From: an uncultured archaeon | GTDB lineage: Archaea; Micrarchaeota; Micrarchaeia; Anstonellales; Anstonellaceae | Assembly (NCBI GenBank): GCA_902384555.1 | Contig: CABMCD010000024.1 | Span: 1 to 64,000, forward strand | Reading direction: 5' to 3' | Length of the DNA stretch: 64,000 nucleotides | Part shown: in pieces, positions 1 to 8,166 of the stretch | Layout of the letters: each line of letters opens with the position of its first letter | Numbering within the stretch: position 1 is the first letter of the stretch | Made by a program: the position numbers and the translations under genes | The notes under the pieces: generated by a model | What the model saw: only the letters and a program-made list of their open reading frames with translations | Told to the model about the DNA's origin: nothing | The model's database searches: none

Positions 1-1
1 A

Positions 2-760
2 GTCGAAAAATCAAAGGACAAGCCTCATGATTCCAAAGAGGCCAAGCCCGCCGGCGCGCCCAAGGCCGCCGCCGGAGCCAAGCCGGTTTCCGCTGGCGCG
101 CCCAAGGGCCGCCCGGTGCCGGTGCAGACCGGCCCCATTCTGGGAGCCAACGGCAAGGAAATCCGCGGCATCGTGCGCATTGCCGGCCGCGACCTCAAGG
201 GCCAGTGGAGCGTGCCGCGCGCGCTTCGCGCCGTCAAGGGCCTGGGCCTCAACCTCGGCCAGGTGGCCTCCCGCATCGTCATGCACGAGCTCAAGCTCAC
301 GCCCAAGACCATGATTGGCGAGCTGGACGAGGCGCAGATGAAGAAAATCGAGGAAATCCTGGCGCACCCCCACAAGTTCGGGGCGCCGGTCTACCTGCTC
401 AACCGCCAGCGCGAGTTCGCGACCAATGAAACCCACCACCTCATCGCGGTGGACTTGGGCTACGCGGTCAAGCAGGACGTCGAGCACGAGAAGGACGCTT
501 ACACCTGGAAGGGCTACCGCCATGCGTATGGGCAGAAGGTGCGCGGCCAGCACACCCGCTCCACGGGCCGCTCCGGCATGACCGTGGGCGTGCTGCGCAA
601 AGCCGTCATCGCCAAGGCCGGCGGAGCCGCCGGTGCGGCCGGCCAGACCGCGCAGGCCGCGGCCCAGGCTGCAGACAAGGGCAAGGCTGCCGGAGCGACC
701 GGCGCCGCCCCCAAGGCCGAGAAGGCCGCCCCGGCCGCCAAGCCGGCGGAGAAGAAGTGA
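2..760 (+). CDS. rps13: Ribosomal protein S13 (uS13), 5' end beyond window; Ala/Lys/Pro-rich N- and C-terminal extensions
   Basis: Core 'GKEIRGIVRIAGRDLKGQW...YRHAYGQKVRGQHTRSTGRSG'; frame stays open to the window edge upstream of the GTG at 116; first gene of an archaeal S13-S4-S11-Rpo3 cluster. Confidence 0.93.
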   Translation, partial: VEKSKDKPHDSKEAKPAGAPKAAAGAKPVSAGAPKGRPVPVQTGPILGANGKEIRGIVRIAGRDLKGQWSVPRALRAVKGLGLNLGQVASRIVMHELKLTPKTMIGELDEAQMKKIEEILAHPHKFGAPVYLLNRQREFATNETHHLIAVDLGYAVKQDVEHEKDAYTWKGYRHAYGQKVRGQHTRSTGRSGMTVGVLRKAVIAKAGGAAGAAGQTAQAAAQAADKGKAAGATGAAPKAEKAAPAAKPAEKK

Positions 761-780
761 GGATTCGCTAGGTGATTTTG

Positions 781-1401
781 ATGGGAGATCCACGCCGTTT
801 GATTCCCAAGGCCGAGACCCCTCGGCGCGTCTGGGATGCCGACCGCATCAAGAATGAAAACCAGCTCAAGAGCGAGTACGGCCTGCGCCGCACGCGCGAG
901 CTGTGGACCGCCGTGTCCGAGCTCAAGAAAGCCAGGCGCTCGGCCCGCACCCTGCTCTCGCTTGGTGACGCCGGCCGCGAGAAGGGCGCGCAGGTCATTG
1001 CCAAGCTCCAACGCCTCGGCATCGCCAAGGGCGACATGCGCCTGGAGGACGTGCTGGGCTTGTCCATTCGCGACTTCTTGGAGCGCCGCCTGCAGACCTT
1101 GGTGAAGAACAAGGGCTTGGCGCGCACCTCCAAGCAGGCCCGCCAGCTCATCGTGCACGGCTTCATCGCCGTGGGCGGACGCCGCGTCACCATTCCATCC
1201 TACATGGTGACCCTGAGCGAGGAGCCGACCATTTCCTACTACAAGGCCATCGACATCGAGCCCCCGCAGCAGGAGGGCGCGCCCAAGGGCGCGGCCGGCC
1301 AGCGCGCGGCGCGCGGCAAGATGGCGTCTGAAGCGGCGGAGGCCGCGCCTGAATCCCCGGCGGCGGACGCCCCCAAGCCTGCGGCCGAGGATTCGGCTTA
1401 A
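781..1401 (+). CDS. rps4: Ribosomal protein S4 (uS4)
   Basis: '[23 protein letters not shown]...[42 protein letters not shown]'; ATG 781 preceded by SD GGTGAT (tracked GTG start at 772 lies inside the SD). Confidence 0.95.
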   Translation: MGDPRRLIPKAETPRRVWDADRIKNENQLKSEYGLRRTRELWTAVSELKKARRSARTLLSLGDAGREKGAQVIAKLQRLGIAKGDMRLEDVLGLSIRDFLERRLQTLVKNKGLARTSKQARQLIVHGFIAVGGRRVTIPSYMVTLSEEPTISYYKAIDIEPPQQEGAPKGAAGQRAARGKMASEAAEAAPESPAADAPKPAAEDSA

Positions 1402-1414
1402 ATAGGTGATATTC

Positions 1415-1993
1415 ATGGCCAAAGAAGAGAAAGCCAAACCTTCCGAGGAAAAGAAGATGGAAGACAAGAAGCTGGACGAGAGCAAGGACGCGCCGGCCCC
1501 CGAGGAGAAGAAGGAGGGCGGCGAGAGTTCCGCTCCCGCCTCGGGCGCGGCTCCCGCGCCGGGCGCACCGGCCGCCGGAGCGGCGGCCCCGCACTTCATC
1601 CCCCGCGGACCGATCCGCTGGGCGCTCTGCCACGTCTATTCCTCCAAGAACGACACCATCCTGACGATTACCGACCTGTCGGGCGCTGAAACCATTGCGA
1701 AAGCGTCCGGCGGCATGATTGTCAAGTCTGACCGCGAAGAGGGCAAGCCCTACGCGGCCATGCAGGCCACCATCAAGGCGGTGACCGAGGCCAAGAGCCG
1801 CGGCATCACCGGCCTGCACATCCGCATCCGCGCCCCGGGCGGCCACGGCTCCAAGACGCCGGGCTCCGGCGCGCAGGCCGTGGTGCGCACCATCGCCCGC
1901 CAGGGCGTGCGCATCGGCAAGATTGAGGACGTGACGCCCATTCCGACCGACTCCACCAAGAGGCCGGGCGGACGGCGCGGACGCAGAGTGTAA
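1415..1993 (+). CDS. rps11: Ribosomal protein S11 (uS11) with charged/Ala-Pro-rich N-terminal extension
   Basis: '[37 protein letters not shown]...[19 protein letters not shown]'; ATG 1415 after GGTGAT SD. Confidence 0.95.
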   Translation: MAKEEKAKPSEEKKMEDKKLDESKDAPAPEEKKEGGESSAPASGAAPAPGAPAAGAAAPHFIPRGPIRWALCHVYSSKNDTILTITDLSGAETIAKASGGMIVKSDREEGKPYAAMQATIKAVTEAKSRGITGLHIRIRAPGGHGSKTPGSGAQAVVRTIARQGVRIGKIEDVTPIPTDSTKRPGGRRGRRV

Positions 1994-2016
1994 GCAAGAA
2001 CGAGGAGGTTGAGTCC

Positions 2017-2628
2017 ATGGAGATTTCCGTCGAATCCGAGGACAGCCGGCGCATGTCGTTCGCGCTCACGGGCAGCCGGGCGGGCTTCGCCAACCTGCTG
2101 CGCCGCTACGCCATGAACCAGGTGTCCACCTTCGCCATCGACAAGGTGGTGTTCTACGAGAACACCTCCTCCCTCTTCGACGAGTATCTGGCCCACCGCA
2201 TCGGCCTGGTGCCCCTCAAGTGGGCCCCCGGCTTCAAGCCCGAGGAGGAAGTGGTCTTCACCCTCGAGGCCAGCGGCCCGGCCAGCGTCAACTCCGGCAT
2301 GCTGCAAAGCACGCAGGACAAGGTCAAGGTGGCCACCGAGCGCATTCCGCTGCTCAAGCTCATGCAGGACCAGAACCTGCGCCTGGAGGCCAAGGCCATT
2401 CAGGTCGCGGGGCGCAAGCACGCCAAATGGCAGGCCGGACTGGCCGCGTATGAGATGGACGGCAACAAGTTCAACTTCAAGGTCGAGAGCTTCATGCAGA
2501 TGGCGCCCCGCGACATGCTGGGCCGCGCCATCGACATGCTCGAGGAGAAGTGCGAGGAGCTCGACACCGACCTCGCCTCGCTGTCCAAGGGCGGCAAGGA
2601 GAGCAAGAAGAAAAAGAAGGAGGAATGA
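2017..2628 (+). CDS. rpoD: DNA-directed RNA polymerase subunit D (Rpo3)
   Basis: 'MEISVESEDSRRMSFALTGSRAGFANLLRRYAMNQVSTFAIDKVVFYENTSSLFDEYLAHRIGLVPL'; position after S11. Confidence 0.94.
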   Translation: MEISVESEDSRRMSFALTGSRAGFANLLRRYAMNQVSTFAIDKVVFYENTSSLFDEYLAHRIGLVPLKWAPGFKPEEEVVFTLEASGPASVNSGMLQSTQDKVKVATERIPLLKLMQDQNLRLEAKAIQVAGRKHAKWQAGLAAYEMDGNKFNFKVESFMQMAPRDMLGRAIDMLEEKCEELDTDLASLSKGGKESKKKKKEE

Positions 2629-2649
2629 ATGACAAACATCCCATTGCAT

Positions 2650-2734
2650 GCAGGGGTAGCAAAGCTTGGTCAAATGCGCTAGCTTGAGGGGCTAGTGTCT
2701 TAGGACTTCGTGGGTTCAAATCCCTCCCCCTGCA
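2650..2734 (+). tRNA. tRNA-Leu(GAG)
   Basis: Acceptor GCAGGGG/CCCCTGC, anticodon arm CTAGC-TTGAGGG-GCTAG, long variable arm, T-loop TTCAAAT. Confidence 0.93.
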
Positions 2735-2798
2735 AAGCTTTCTTTCCCGATGTGGAAGGTTCGCAATCACAAAAATCACGTTGAACATGGTGAACATG

Positions 2799-3116
2799 AT
2801 GGCAGACAAGAAACAAGCATCCAAGACTTCGCCTTTCTGGAAGCGCGTGGACGAGCTGTTGAGCCGCTCCACCCGCCAGAAGAAGACGGGCGTCAATCTC
2901 AGCCGCCTCGACGGCCTGACGCAGGCCAACCAGAGCGTGGTGGTGTGCTCCAAGGTGCTGGGCACCGGGGCGCTGACGCACGCGCTGACGGTGGCCGCGC
3001 CCAAGTTCAGCGCGACCGCAGCGGCCTCCATCTCCAAAACGGGAGGCAAAGTGGTCGAGCTGGACAAGCTGCGCGCGTCCAACCCGACGGGCAAGGACCT
3101 GATCATCCTCATCTAA
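2799..3116 (+). CDS. rpl18e: Ribosomal protein L18e (eL18)
   Basis: 'SPFWKRVDELLSRSTRQKKTGVNLSRLDGLT...VVVCSKVLGTGALTHALTVAAPKFSATA'; between Rpo3 and L13 as in other archaea. Confidence 0.92.
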   Translation: MADKKQASKTSPFWKRVDELLSRSTRQKKTGVNLSRLDGLTQANQSVVVCSKVLGTGALTHALTVAAPKFSATAAASISKTGGKVVELDKLRASNPTGKDLIILI

Positions 3117-3126
3117 GGTGAAACGC

Positions 3127-3552
3127 ATGAAAATCATCGACGCAAAAGGACTGGTTGCGGGCCGCCTGGCCAGCAAGGTCGCCAAAGAGCTGCTCATGGG
3201 CGAGACCGTGTCGGTCGTCAACGTCTCCGACGTCGTCGTCTCCGGCACGCTGGCGTACGAAATCAAGCGCCTCAACTCGCTCAAGCACCAGAAGAGCAAG
3301 ACCAACCCCGAGCACTCGCCCAAGTATCCGCGCGTGCCGAGGATGCTTTTCAAGCGCATGGTGCGCGGCATGCTGCCCAAGAAGACCAGCCGCGGCCGCG
3401 ATGCCCTGCACCGCCTGCGCGCCTATGAGGGCGTGCCGGTGACCATCGACATGGGCAAGGCCGAGCGGCCGGCCGGCCTGGACAAGAAGCCCGTCAAGGC
3501 CACGACGCTGGGCGCCGTGTGCCGGGCGTTCAGCTGGGCGCCGCAGCAATAG
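3127..3552 (+). CDS. rpl13: Ribosomal protein L13 (uL13)
   Basis: 'MKIIDAKGLVAGRLASKVAKELLMGETVSVVNVSDVVVSG...RMVRGMLPKKTSRGRDALHRLRAYEGVP'. Confidence 0.94.
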   Translation: MKIIDAKGLVAGRLASKVAKELLMGETVSVVNVSDVVVSGTLAYEIKRLNSLKHQKSKTNPEHSPKYPRVPRMLFKRMVRGMLPKKTSRGRDALHRLRAYEGVPVTIDMGKAERPAGLDKKPVKATTLGAVCRAFSWAPQQ

Positions 3553-3560
3553 GTGATTGT

Positions 3561-3995
3561 ATGACCACTTCCAAGAAGACCAAATCCTCCAAAAAGAAGG
3601 GCGGCATCGTGACGCGCGGCAAGCGCAAGGAATGCCTCGCCCGCGCCTCCATCGTGAAAGGCAAGGGCGTGGTGCGCGTCAACTCGCTGCTGCTGGACGC
3701 CATCCCCAACCGCTACGTGCGCGAGCTCATCCGCGAGCCGCTCACCCTGGCGGCCGACGTTGCCCCCAACGTCGACATCTCGGTGACGGTGGTGGGCGGC
3801 GGCCAGATGGGCCAGGCCCAGGCGGCGCGCATGGCCATTGCCCGCGCGCTGGTGGACTTCTCGGAGAGCGCCGATCTGAAGGCCAAGATGATTGAGCGCG
3901 ACCGCTTCCTCCTCGCGGAGGACTTCAGGCGGGTGGAGCCCAAGAAATACCTGGGTCCCAAGGCCCGCGCGCGCTTCCAGAAATCGTACCGGTGA
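3561..3995 (+). CDS. rps9: Ribosomal protein S9 (uS9)
   Basis: 'GKRKECLARASIVKGKGVVRVNSLLLDAIPNRYVRELIREPL...GGGQMGQAQAARMAIARALV...GPKARARFQKSYR'; ATG 3561 after GGTGAT SD. Confidence 0.95.
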   Translation: MTTSKKTKSSKKKGGIVTRGKRKECLARASIVKGKGVVRVNSLLLDAIPNRYVRELIREPLTLAADVAPNVDISVTVVGGGQMGQAQAARMAIARALVDFSESADLKAKMIERDRFLLAEDFRRVEPKKYLGPKARARFQKSYR

Positions 3996-4025
3996 GCCGG
4001 AAAGGAACAAATCCGAGGTGGATGA

Positions 4026-4223
4026 ATGTACTTCCCAATCCGCTGCTTCACTTGCGGCGCCCCCATCGCCGACAAGTGGGAGGACTACGAGGCCCGCACC
4101 AAGGGCGGCACCAAGCCGGCCGAGGCGCTGGACGAGCTGGAAGTGGAGCGTTTCTGCTGCCGGCGCATGTTCCTCTCGCACGTCAACGTGATGGACAAGA
4201 TTGTGAAATACACCAAACTCTAA
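4026..4223 (+). CDS. rpoN: DNA-directed RNA polymerase subunit N (Rpo10)
   Basis: 65 aa, 'MYFPIRCFTCGAPIADKWEDYEAR...ELEVERFCCRRMFLSHVNVMDKIV' with CxxC...CC zinc ligands. Confidence 0.95.
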   Translation: MYFPIRCFTCGAPIADKWEDYEARTKGGTKPAEALDELEVERFCCRRMFLSHVNVMDKIVKYTKL

Positions 4224-4254
4224 GGAGGCGCAATGGGAGTTTTTTTGCATTTAC

Positions 4255-4366
4255 GGGGCCATGGGCTAACCTGGTAGACTACGTGCTTGGGGTGCACGTG
4301 ATCCGAGTGTGGATCTGATCCCAAAATGGGATTCCTCCACCGGGAATTCAAATCTCGGTGGCCCCA
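4255..4366 (+). tRNA. tRNA-Pro(GGG) interrupted by a 39-nt intron in the T-arm (4308..4346)
   Basis: Acceptor GGGGCCA/TGGCCCC, anticodon arm CGTGC-TTGGGGT-GCACG uninterrupted; removing 4308..4346 gives CCGAG-TTCAAAT-CTCGG T-arm and a 73-nt tRNA. Confidence 0.9.
4308..4346 (+). other. Non-canonical archaeal tRNA intron (after nucleotide 53)
   Basis: BHB: outer TGA/TCA, central helix TCCG/CGGG, 3-nt bulges AG^T and AA^T, inner helix GTGG/CCAC; internal hairpin ATCCC-AAAAT-GGGAT. Confidence 0.85.
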
Positions 4367-4489
4367 ATTTATTGTCATGAATTTGCATGAACAAAACAAC
4401 CAAGTCCTCCCGAAAGTAGCCGCCAAAAAGCCGATTCGCTCGGTTTTGCCGGCGAGCATTTGCGGGATTCTTGGAAAACTGGTGAAAAA

Positions 4490-5392
4490 ATGGCACAAGA
4501 AGGATTTCTGATCAAGCAGGAGAAATATCTCGAAGCCGGCATCCACATCGGAACCAAGCTTCGCGTTATTGACATGAACAAGTTCATCTACCGCACGCGC
4601 AACGACGGGCTGTACGTGCTCGACCTGCGCAAAATCGACGAGCGCATCCGCATGGCCGGCAAGCTGATGGCCAAGTATGAGCCCGAGTCCATCGTGGTGG
4701 TGGCCTCCCGCGCCTACTCCTCCATGGCCGCGCAGGCGTTCGGAAGAATCACCGGCGCGAAAATCATCGCCGGCCGCTTCGTGCCCGGCGCCTTCACCAA
4801 CGTCCAGCGCGCCGACTTCGTCGAGCCGAAACTGGTGGTGATTTGCGACCCCAAGGGCGAGCGCCAGGCGGTGCTGGAGTGCGGCAAGATGGGCCTGCCC
4901 AGCGTGGGCCTGTGCGACACCGACAACTACACCATGTACATCGACTGGGTCATCCCCTGCAACAACAAGGGACGCCGCTCCCTGGCGCTCATCTTCTGGC
5001 TGCTCGCGCGCGAGATGGCCATTGCGCAGGGCAAGATTTCCTCCTACGACGACTTCAAGCCCACCTTGGAGGAGTTCGAGATTTCGCTGACCGCCCCGCC
5101 CGCTGAAGCGGCCCCGGCCGCGGATGCGGCCCTCGGAGCGGAGGAGCCGGCCGAGATGGCCGAATCCGCCCCCGAAGAGCCCGCCGAGCCCTCGGACGAA
5201 GAGGAGGGCGAGGAGCCGGCCAAGGAAGACGCGGCCACAGAGGCCAAGGCCAAGCCCGCCCACAAGAAGGAGGGCGAGGAGAAGGCCGAGAAGAAGCCGG
5301 CACGCCCCCGCGCCAAGAAGGCTGCTCCCAAGAAGGAAGAGGGTGAGGCCAAGCCCGCCCACGAGGCCAAGGAAGAGAAGAAGGCTGAATAA
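4490..5392 (+). CDS. rps2: Ribosomal protein S2 (uS2) with ~100-aa Ala/Glu/Lys/Pro-rich C-terminal tail
   Basis: 'YLEAGIHIGTKLRVIDMNKFIYRTRNDGLYVLDLRKIDERIR...VIPCNNKGRRSLALIFWLLAREM'; ATG 4490 with GGTGA upstream. Confidence 0.95.
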   Translation: MAQEGFLIKQEKYLEAGIHIGTKLRVIDMNKFIYRTRNDGLYVLDLRKIDERIRMAGKLMAKYEPESIVVVASRAYSSMAAQAFGRITGAKIIAGRFVPGAFTNVQRADFVEPKLVVICDPKGERQAVLECGKMGLPSVGLCDTDNYTMYIDWVIPCNNKGRRSLALIFWLLAREMAIAQGKISSYDDFKPTLEEFEISLTAPPAEAAPAADAALGAEEPAEMAESAPEEPAEPSDEEEGEEPAKEDAATEAKAKPAHKKEGEEKAEKKPARPRAKKAAPKKEEGEAKPAHEAKEEKKAE

Positions 5393-5446
5393 GCAATCTC
5401 TCTCAGTCCTTTTTGTTTTTTAACTGATTTTTCTAGTTTGGATGGT

Positions 5447-5896
5447 TCAGCCCGCCTTGCCGGTCAGGGTGCCGCCGTCGTTGTAGACAAAGCTGGTGGC
5501 CGTGTCGATATAGGTGATTTGCACCTGAGCCGAATAGCTGGACCCGCTGGGCGGCGCGGCCGGGAAGGTGCCCAAAGAGAGGCTGTCGCTCTTTTTCCCG
5601 CTCAGAAGCAAAGTGGAGTTGCCAAACGAAATAGTATTGGTGCCCAGAGTGGCATTGACGGCAGTTATATTGACGTTGGTGCCGGCGCTGTTCTGAAACT
5701 GGACCGTCAGCATGCCGGAGGAATCCAAGCGCCATGCAACCGGCTTGATTTGGGCGAAGCCGGAAGAGTGATTCCCCAGAAACGAACCGATGTCGAAGAT
5801 TCCCATTGTGAAGAGGGCGCCCATGATGAGTACAATCAGCAGGATGGCCCATCCATAGGTCATCATGAAATCCAGACCGATTTGGGCTTTTTTCAT
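5447..5896 (-). CDS. Archaeal type IV pilin-like / class III signal peptide protein
   Basis: 'MKKAQIGLDFMMTYGWAILLIVLIMGALF': short basic leader, then G/F and hydrophobic H-domain; beta-rich remainder. Confidence 0.8.
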   Translation of the reverse strand: MKKAQIGLDFMMTYGWAILLIVLIMGALFTMGIFDIGSFLGNHSSGFAQIKPVAWRLDSSGMLTVQFQNSAGTNVNITAVNATLGTNTISFGNSTLLLSGKKSDSLSLGTFPAAPPSGSSYSAQVQITYIDTATSFVYNDGGTLTGKAG

Positions 5897-6066
5897 CCAA
5901 AATCACCAAGAGATGTTTCTGCATCAAAAGGACGAAATTTAAAAGCATAGACGAGCGCTTGCGCGCACCATAAGTCCGCGCCCGTTTCCACGTCGGTAAA
6001 AGGCCCGTCCCAAGCCCGCCTGATTTATAAATACACCCCGGCTTAGGGAAAAGAGAGGTCTTTTGC

Positions 6067-6723
6067 ATGAATCCGTTCGCCAAAGCCGCCATCCTCACCG
6101 TAGTCGTGGTCTTTTTCGCCGCCATCCTTGTCGCGCAGGTGGACGCCTGGCGCACGCAGGAGCTGCGCTCCAGCATCGACCAGGTGGTGCTGCAAAGCGA
6201 GTCCAACCGCCTGATGCAGCGCATGGCCGACCTCATTCCCACGCAGGCGCAGAAATGCGCGTTCTTCAACTCGTCGGGCGAGCTGAGCAAGGTGCGGGCC
6301 TATGAGCTGGCCACGCGCATCCAGGATTACCAGCGCGCCAACTTCTTCGGCAGCGACTATGCCGAGCTCAAACAGACCTATTTCATCAGCCTCTCCGACC
6401 TCTACCTCTTCACCATGGAGCAGAACAAGGAGTGCCCGCAGAACCGCGAGACGCCGCTGCTCTACTTCTACCGCGAGCAGAACTGCCCCCAGTGCCGGGC
6501 GCAGGACGCGGTGCTCGAGCGCGTGGCGGCCCGATGCGGCCGGATGCGCATCTTCGCATTCCCCACCGACGCGAACTATCCCTTCCTCTCGGCGCTGGCC
6601 GGCAAGATGAGCATCAAGGACGCGCCGCAGCTGGTGGTGGGCGAGACGCCGATGCCCGCCGGCCTGCAGGATGACGGGGCGCTGGTGCGCGCGCTGAACG
6701 CGGACGGCGCATCCTGCCAATAG
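6067..6723 (+). CDS. Membrane-anchored thioredoxin-like protein
   Basis: N-terminal TM; 'ETPLLYFYREQNCPQCRAQDAVL...' CPQC redox-like motif with cis-Pro-like 'DAPQLVV'. Confidence 0.6.
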   Translation: MNPFAKAAILTVVVVFFAAILVAQVDAWRTQELRSSIDQVVLQSESNRLMQRMADLIPTQAQKCAFFNSSGELSKVRAYELATRIQDYQRANFFGSDYAELKQTYFISLSDLYLFTMEQNKECPQNRETPLLYFYREQNCPQCRAQDAVLERVAARCGRMRIFAFPTDANYPFLSALAGKMSIKDAPQLVVGETPMPAGLQDDGALVRALNADGASCQ

Positions 6724-6771
6724 GCCGGCTTTCGCGAGGCGGCCCCGCCAGATTTGGAGGCGAACCATCCG

Positions 6772-8166
6772 ATGGACATCAAACGCTACGACCCCAAGAC
6801 CGGACTGGTCGTTTCCGGGGACGGCAGCGTGGCCCCGGCCGGCTTCGACCGCTCGCGCCTCGAATTCAGCGCCAAGATGGACTTGGTGGCCGTGGGGCTG
6901 GCGGTGCTGGCGCTGGCCGTCATCGTGGTGCTCACCATTTCCTACCAGCTCATTTTCCTCACCTACAGCATTGTCACCATCTTCATCTTCCTCTCCTATC
7001 TCATGCTCTGGCTGGACGGGGCGTGGCGCGACGACAGCCCCCCGCCGCCCAAGAAATGGCCGGATGTCACGCTCATCATCCCCTCCTTCAACTCCGGCCA
7101 CACCATTTTCGACACCGTGGCCGCCTGCAAGCGCCTGAAATATCCCGGCAAGGTGTCGATTACGGTGGTGGACGACGGCAGCACCGACGGCTCCTGTGAG
7201 CGGCTCAAGAAAGTGGAGGGCATTCTGCTGATGCGCAAGGAAAAGAACGAGGGCAAGGCAGCCGCCCTCAACTGGGGCATCAGCCGCACCGCCACCCCCA
7301 TCATCGGCTGCGTGGATTCGGACACCTATCCGCAGGAGGACGCCCTGCTCAAGGCCATCCCCTATTTCGACGGACCGAAAGTGGGCAGCGTGGTGCTGTT
7401 CATCTGCGTGCACCAGCCCAAGAACTGGGTGCAGCGCATGCAGGAAGTGGAATACTGGATTTCGTTCGGATTTTTCTTCAAGACCGTGGCCTCGATTGGC
7501 GGGCTCTATGTCACGCCCGGCCCCATGGCCCTCTATTCGCGCGAGATGTTCGAGAATCTGGGCCATTTCGACGAGCAGAATTTGACCGAGGACTTGGAAA
7601 TCGCGCTGCGCATGCAGCGGCACGGCTGGTCCATCAAGGCCTGTCACACCTCCATCGCCTTCACCGAGGTGCCGGCCACGCTGGGCCGGCTCTTCCGCCA
7701 GCGCGTGCGCTGGTTCCGCGGCGGCATCATGAACATGCTCAAATACAGCGACATGCTGCTCAACCCCAAATACGGCTCGTTCGGCCTTTTTGTGCTGCCC
7801 ATCACGCTGGGCTCCGGCTTTTTCTCCGCGCTGTTCATTTTCTGGACGCTGCTCAACTATTTGCGCGCGGCATGGGACTGGGCGCTGCCCTGGCTCTACA
7901 ACCCGATTGCGGCCGGCATTCCGGGCATCACCCAGCCGGTGCATATGGGCCTCTACATGTACGACTCGACGCTGCTGTTCGGAATGGTGGGCTTTTTGGT
8001 GTGGGCCTATTTTGTGCACAAAAGCTTTGAGATGGCCAAGGAGACGCCCAAGCTCAAGCACGTGGTGCCGGTGGGCCTGATGCTGTGGTTCTACCCGCTC
8101 TTCATCGGCCTCACCTTCTTGGCCAGCTATGTGATGGAATTTTCGGGAAGGAAATACAAATGGTGA
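6772..8166 (+). CDS. Membrane glycosyltransferase family 2 (processive/NAG transferase-like)
   Basis: 'VTLIIPSFNSGHTIFDTV...ITVVDDGSTDGS...ALNWGISRTATPIIGCVDSDTY...QRVRWFRGG' plus multiple TM segments. Confidence 0.88.
   Translation: MDIKRYDPKTGLVVSGDGSVAPAGFDRSRLEFSAKMDLVAVGLAVLALAVIVVLTISYQLIFLTYSIVTIFIFLSYLMLWLDGAWRDDSPPPPKKWPDVTLIIPSFNSGHTIFDTVAACKRLKYPGKVSITVVDDGSTDGSCERLKKVEGILLMRKEKNEGKAAALNWGISRTATPIIGCVDSDTYPQEDALLKAIPYFDGPKVGSVVLFICVHQPKNWVQRMQEVEYWISFGFFFKTVASIGGLYVTPGPMALYSREMFENLGHFDEQNLTEDLEIALRMQRHGWSIKACHTSIAFTEVPATLGRLFRQRVRWFRGGIMNMLKYSDMLLNPKYGSFGLFVLPITLGSGFFSALFIFWTLLNYLRAAWDWALPWLYNPIAAGIPGITQPVHMGLYMYDSTLLFGMVGFLVWAYFVHKSFEMAKETPKLKHVVPVGLMLWFYPLFIGLTFLASYVMEFSGRKYKW

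Noticed and set aside
6043-8061. 672-aa minus ORF antisense to Trx-like/GT2 genes
   Set aside because: Plus-strand genes have clear family motifs; His/Gly/Arg/Ala-rich shadow frame typical of GC-rich DNA
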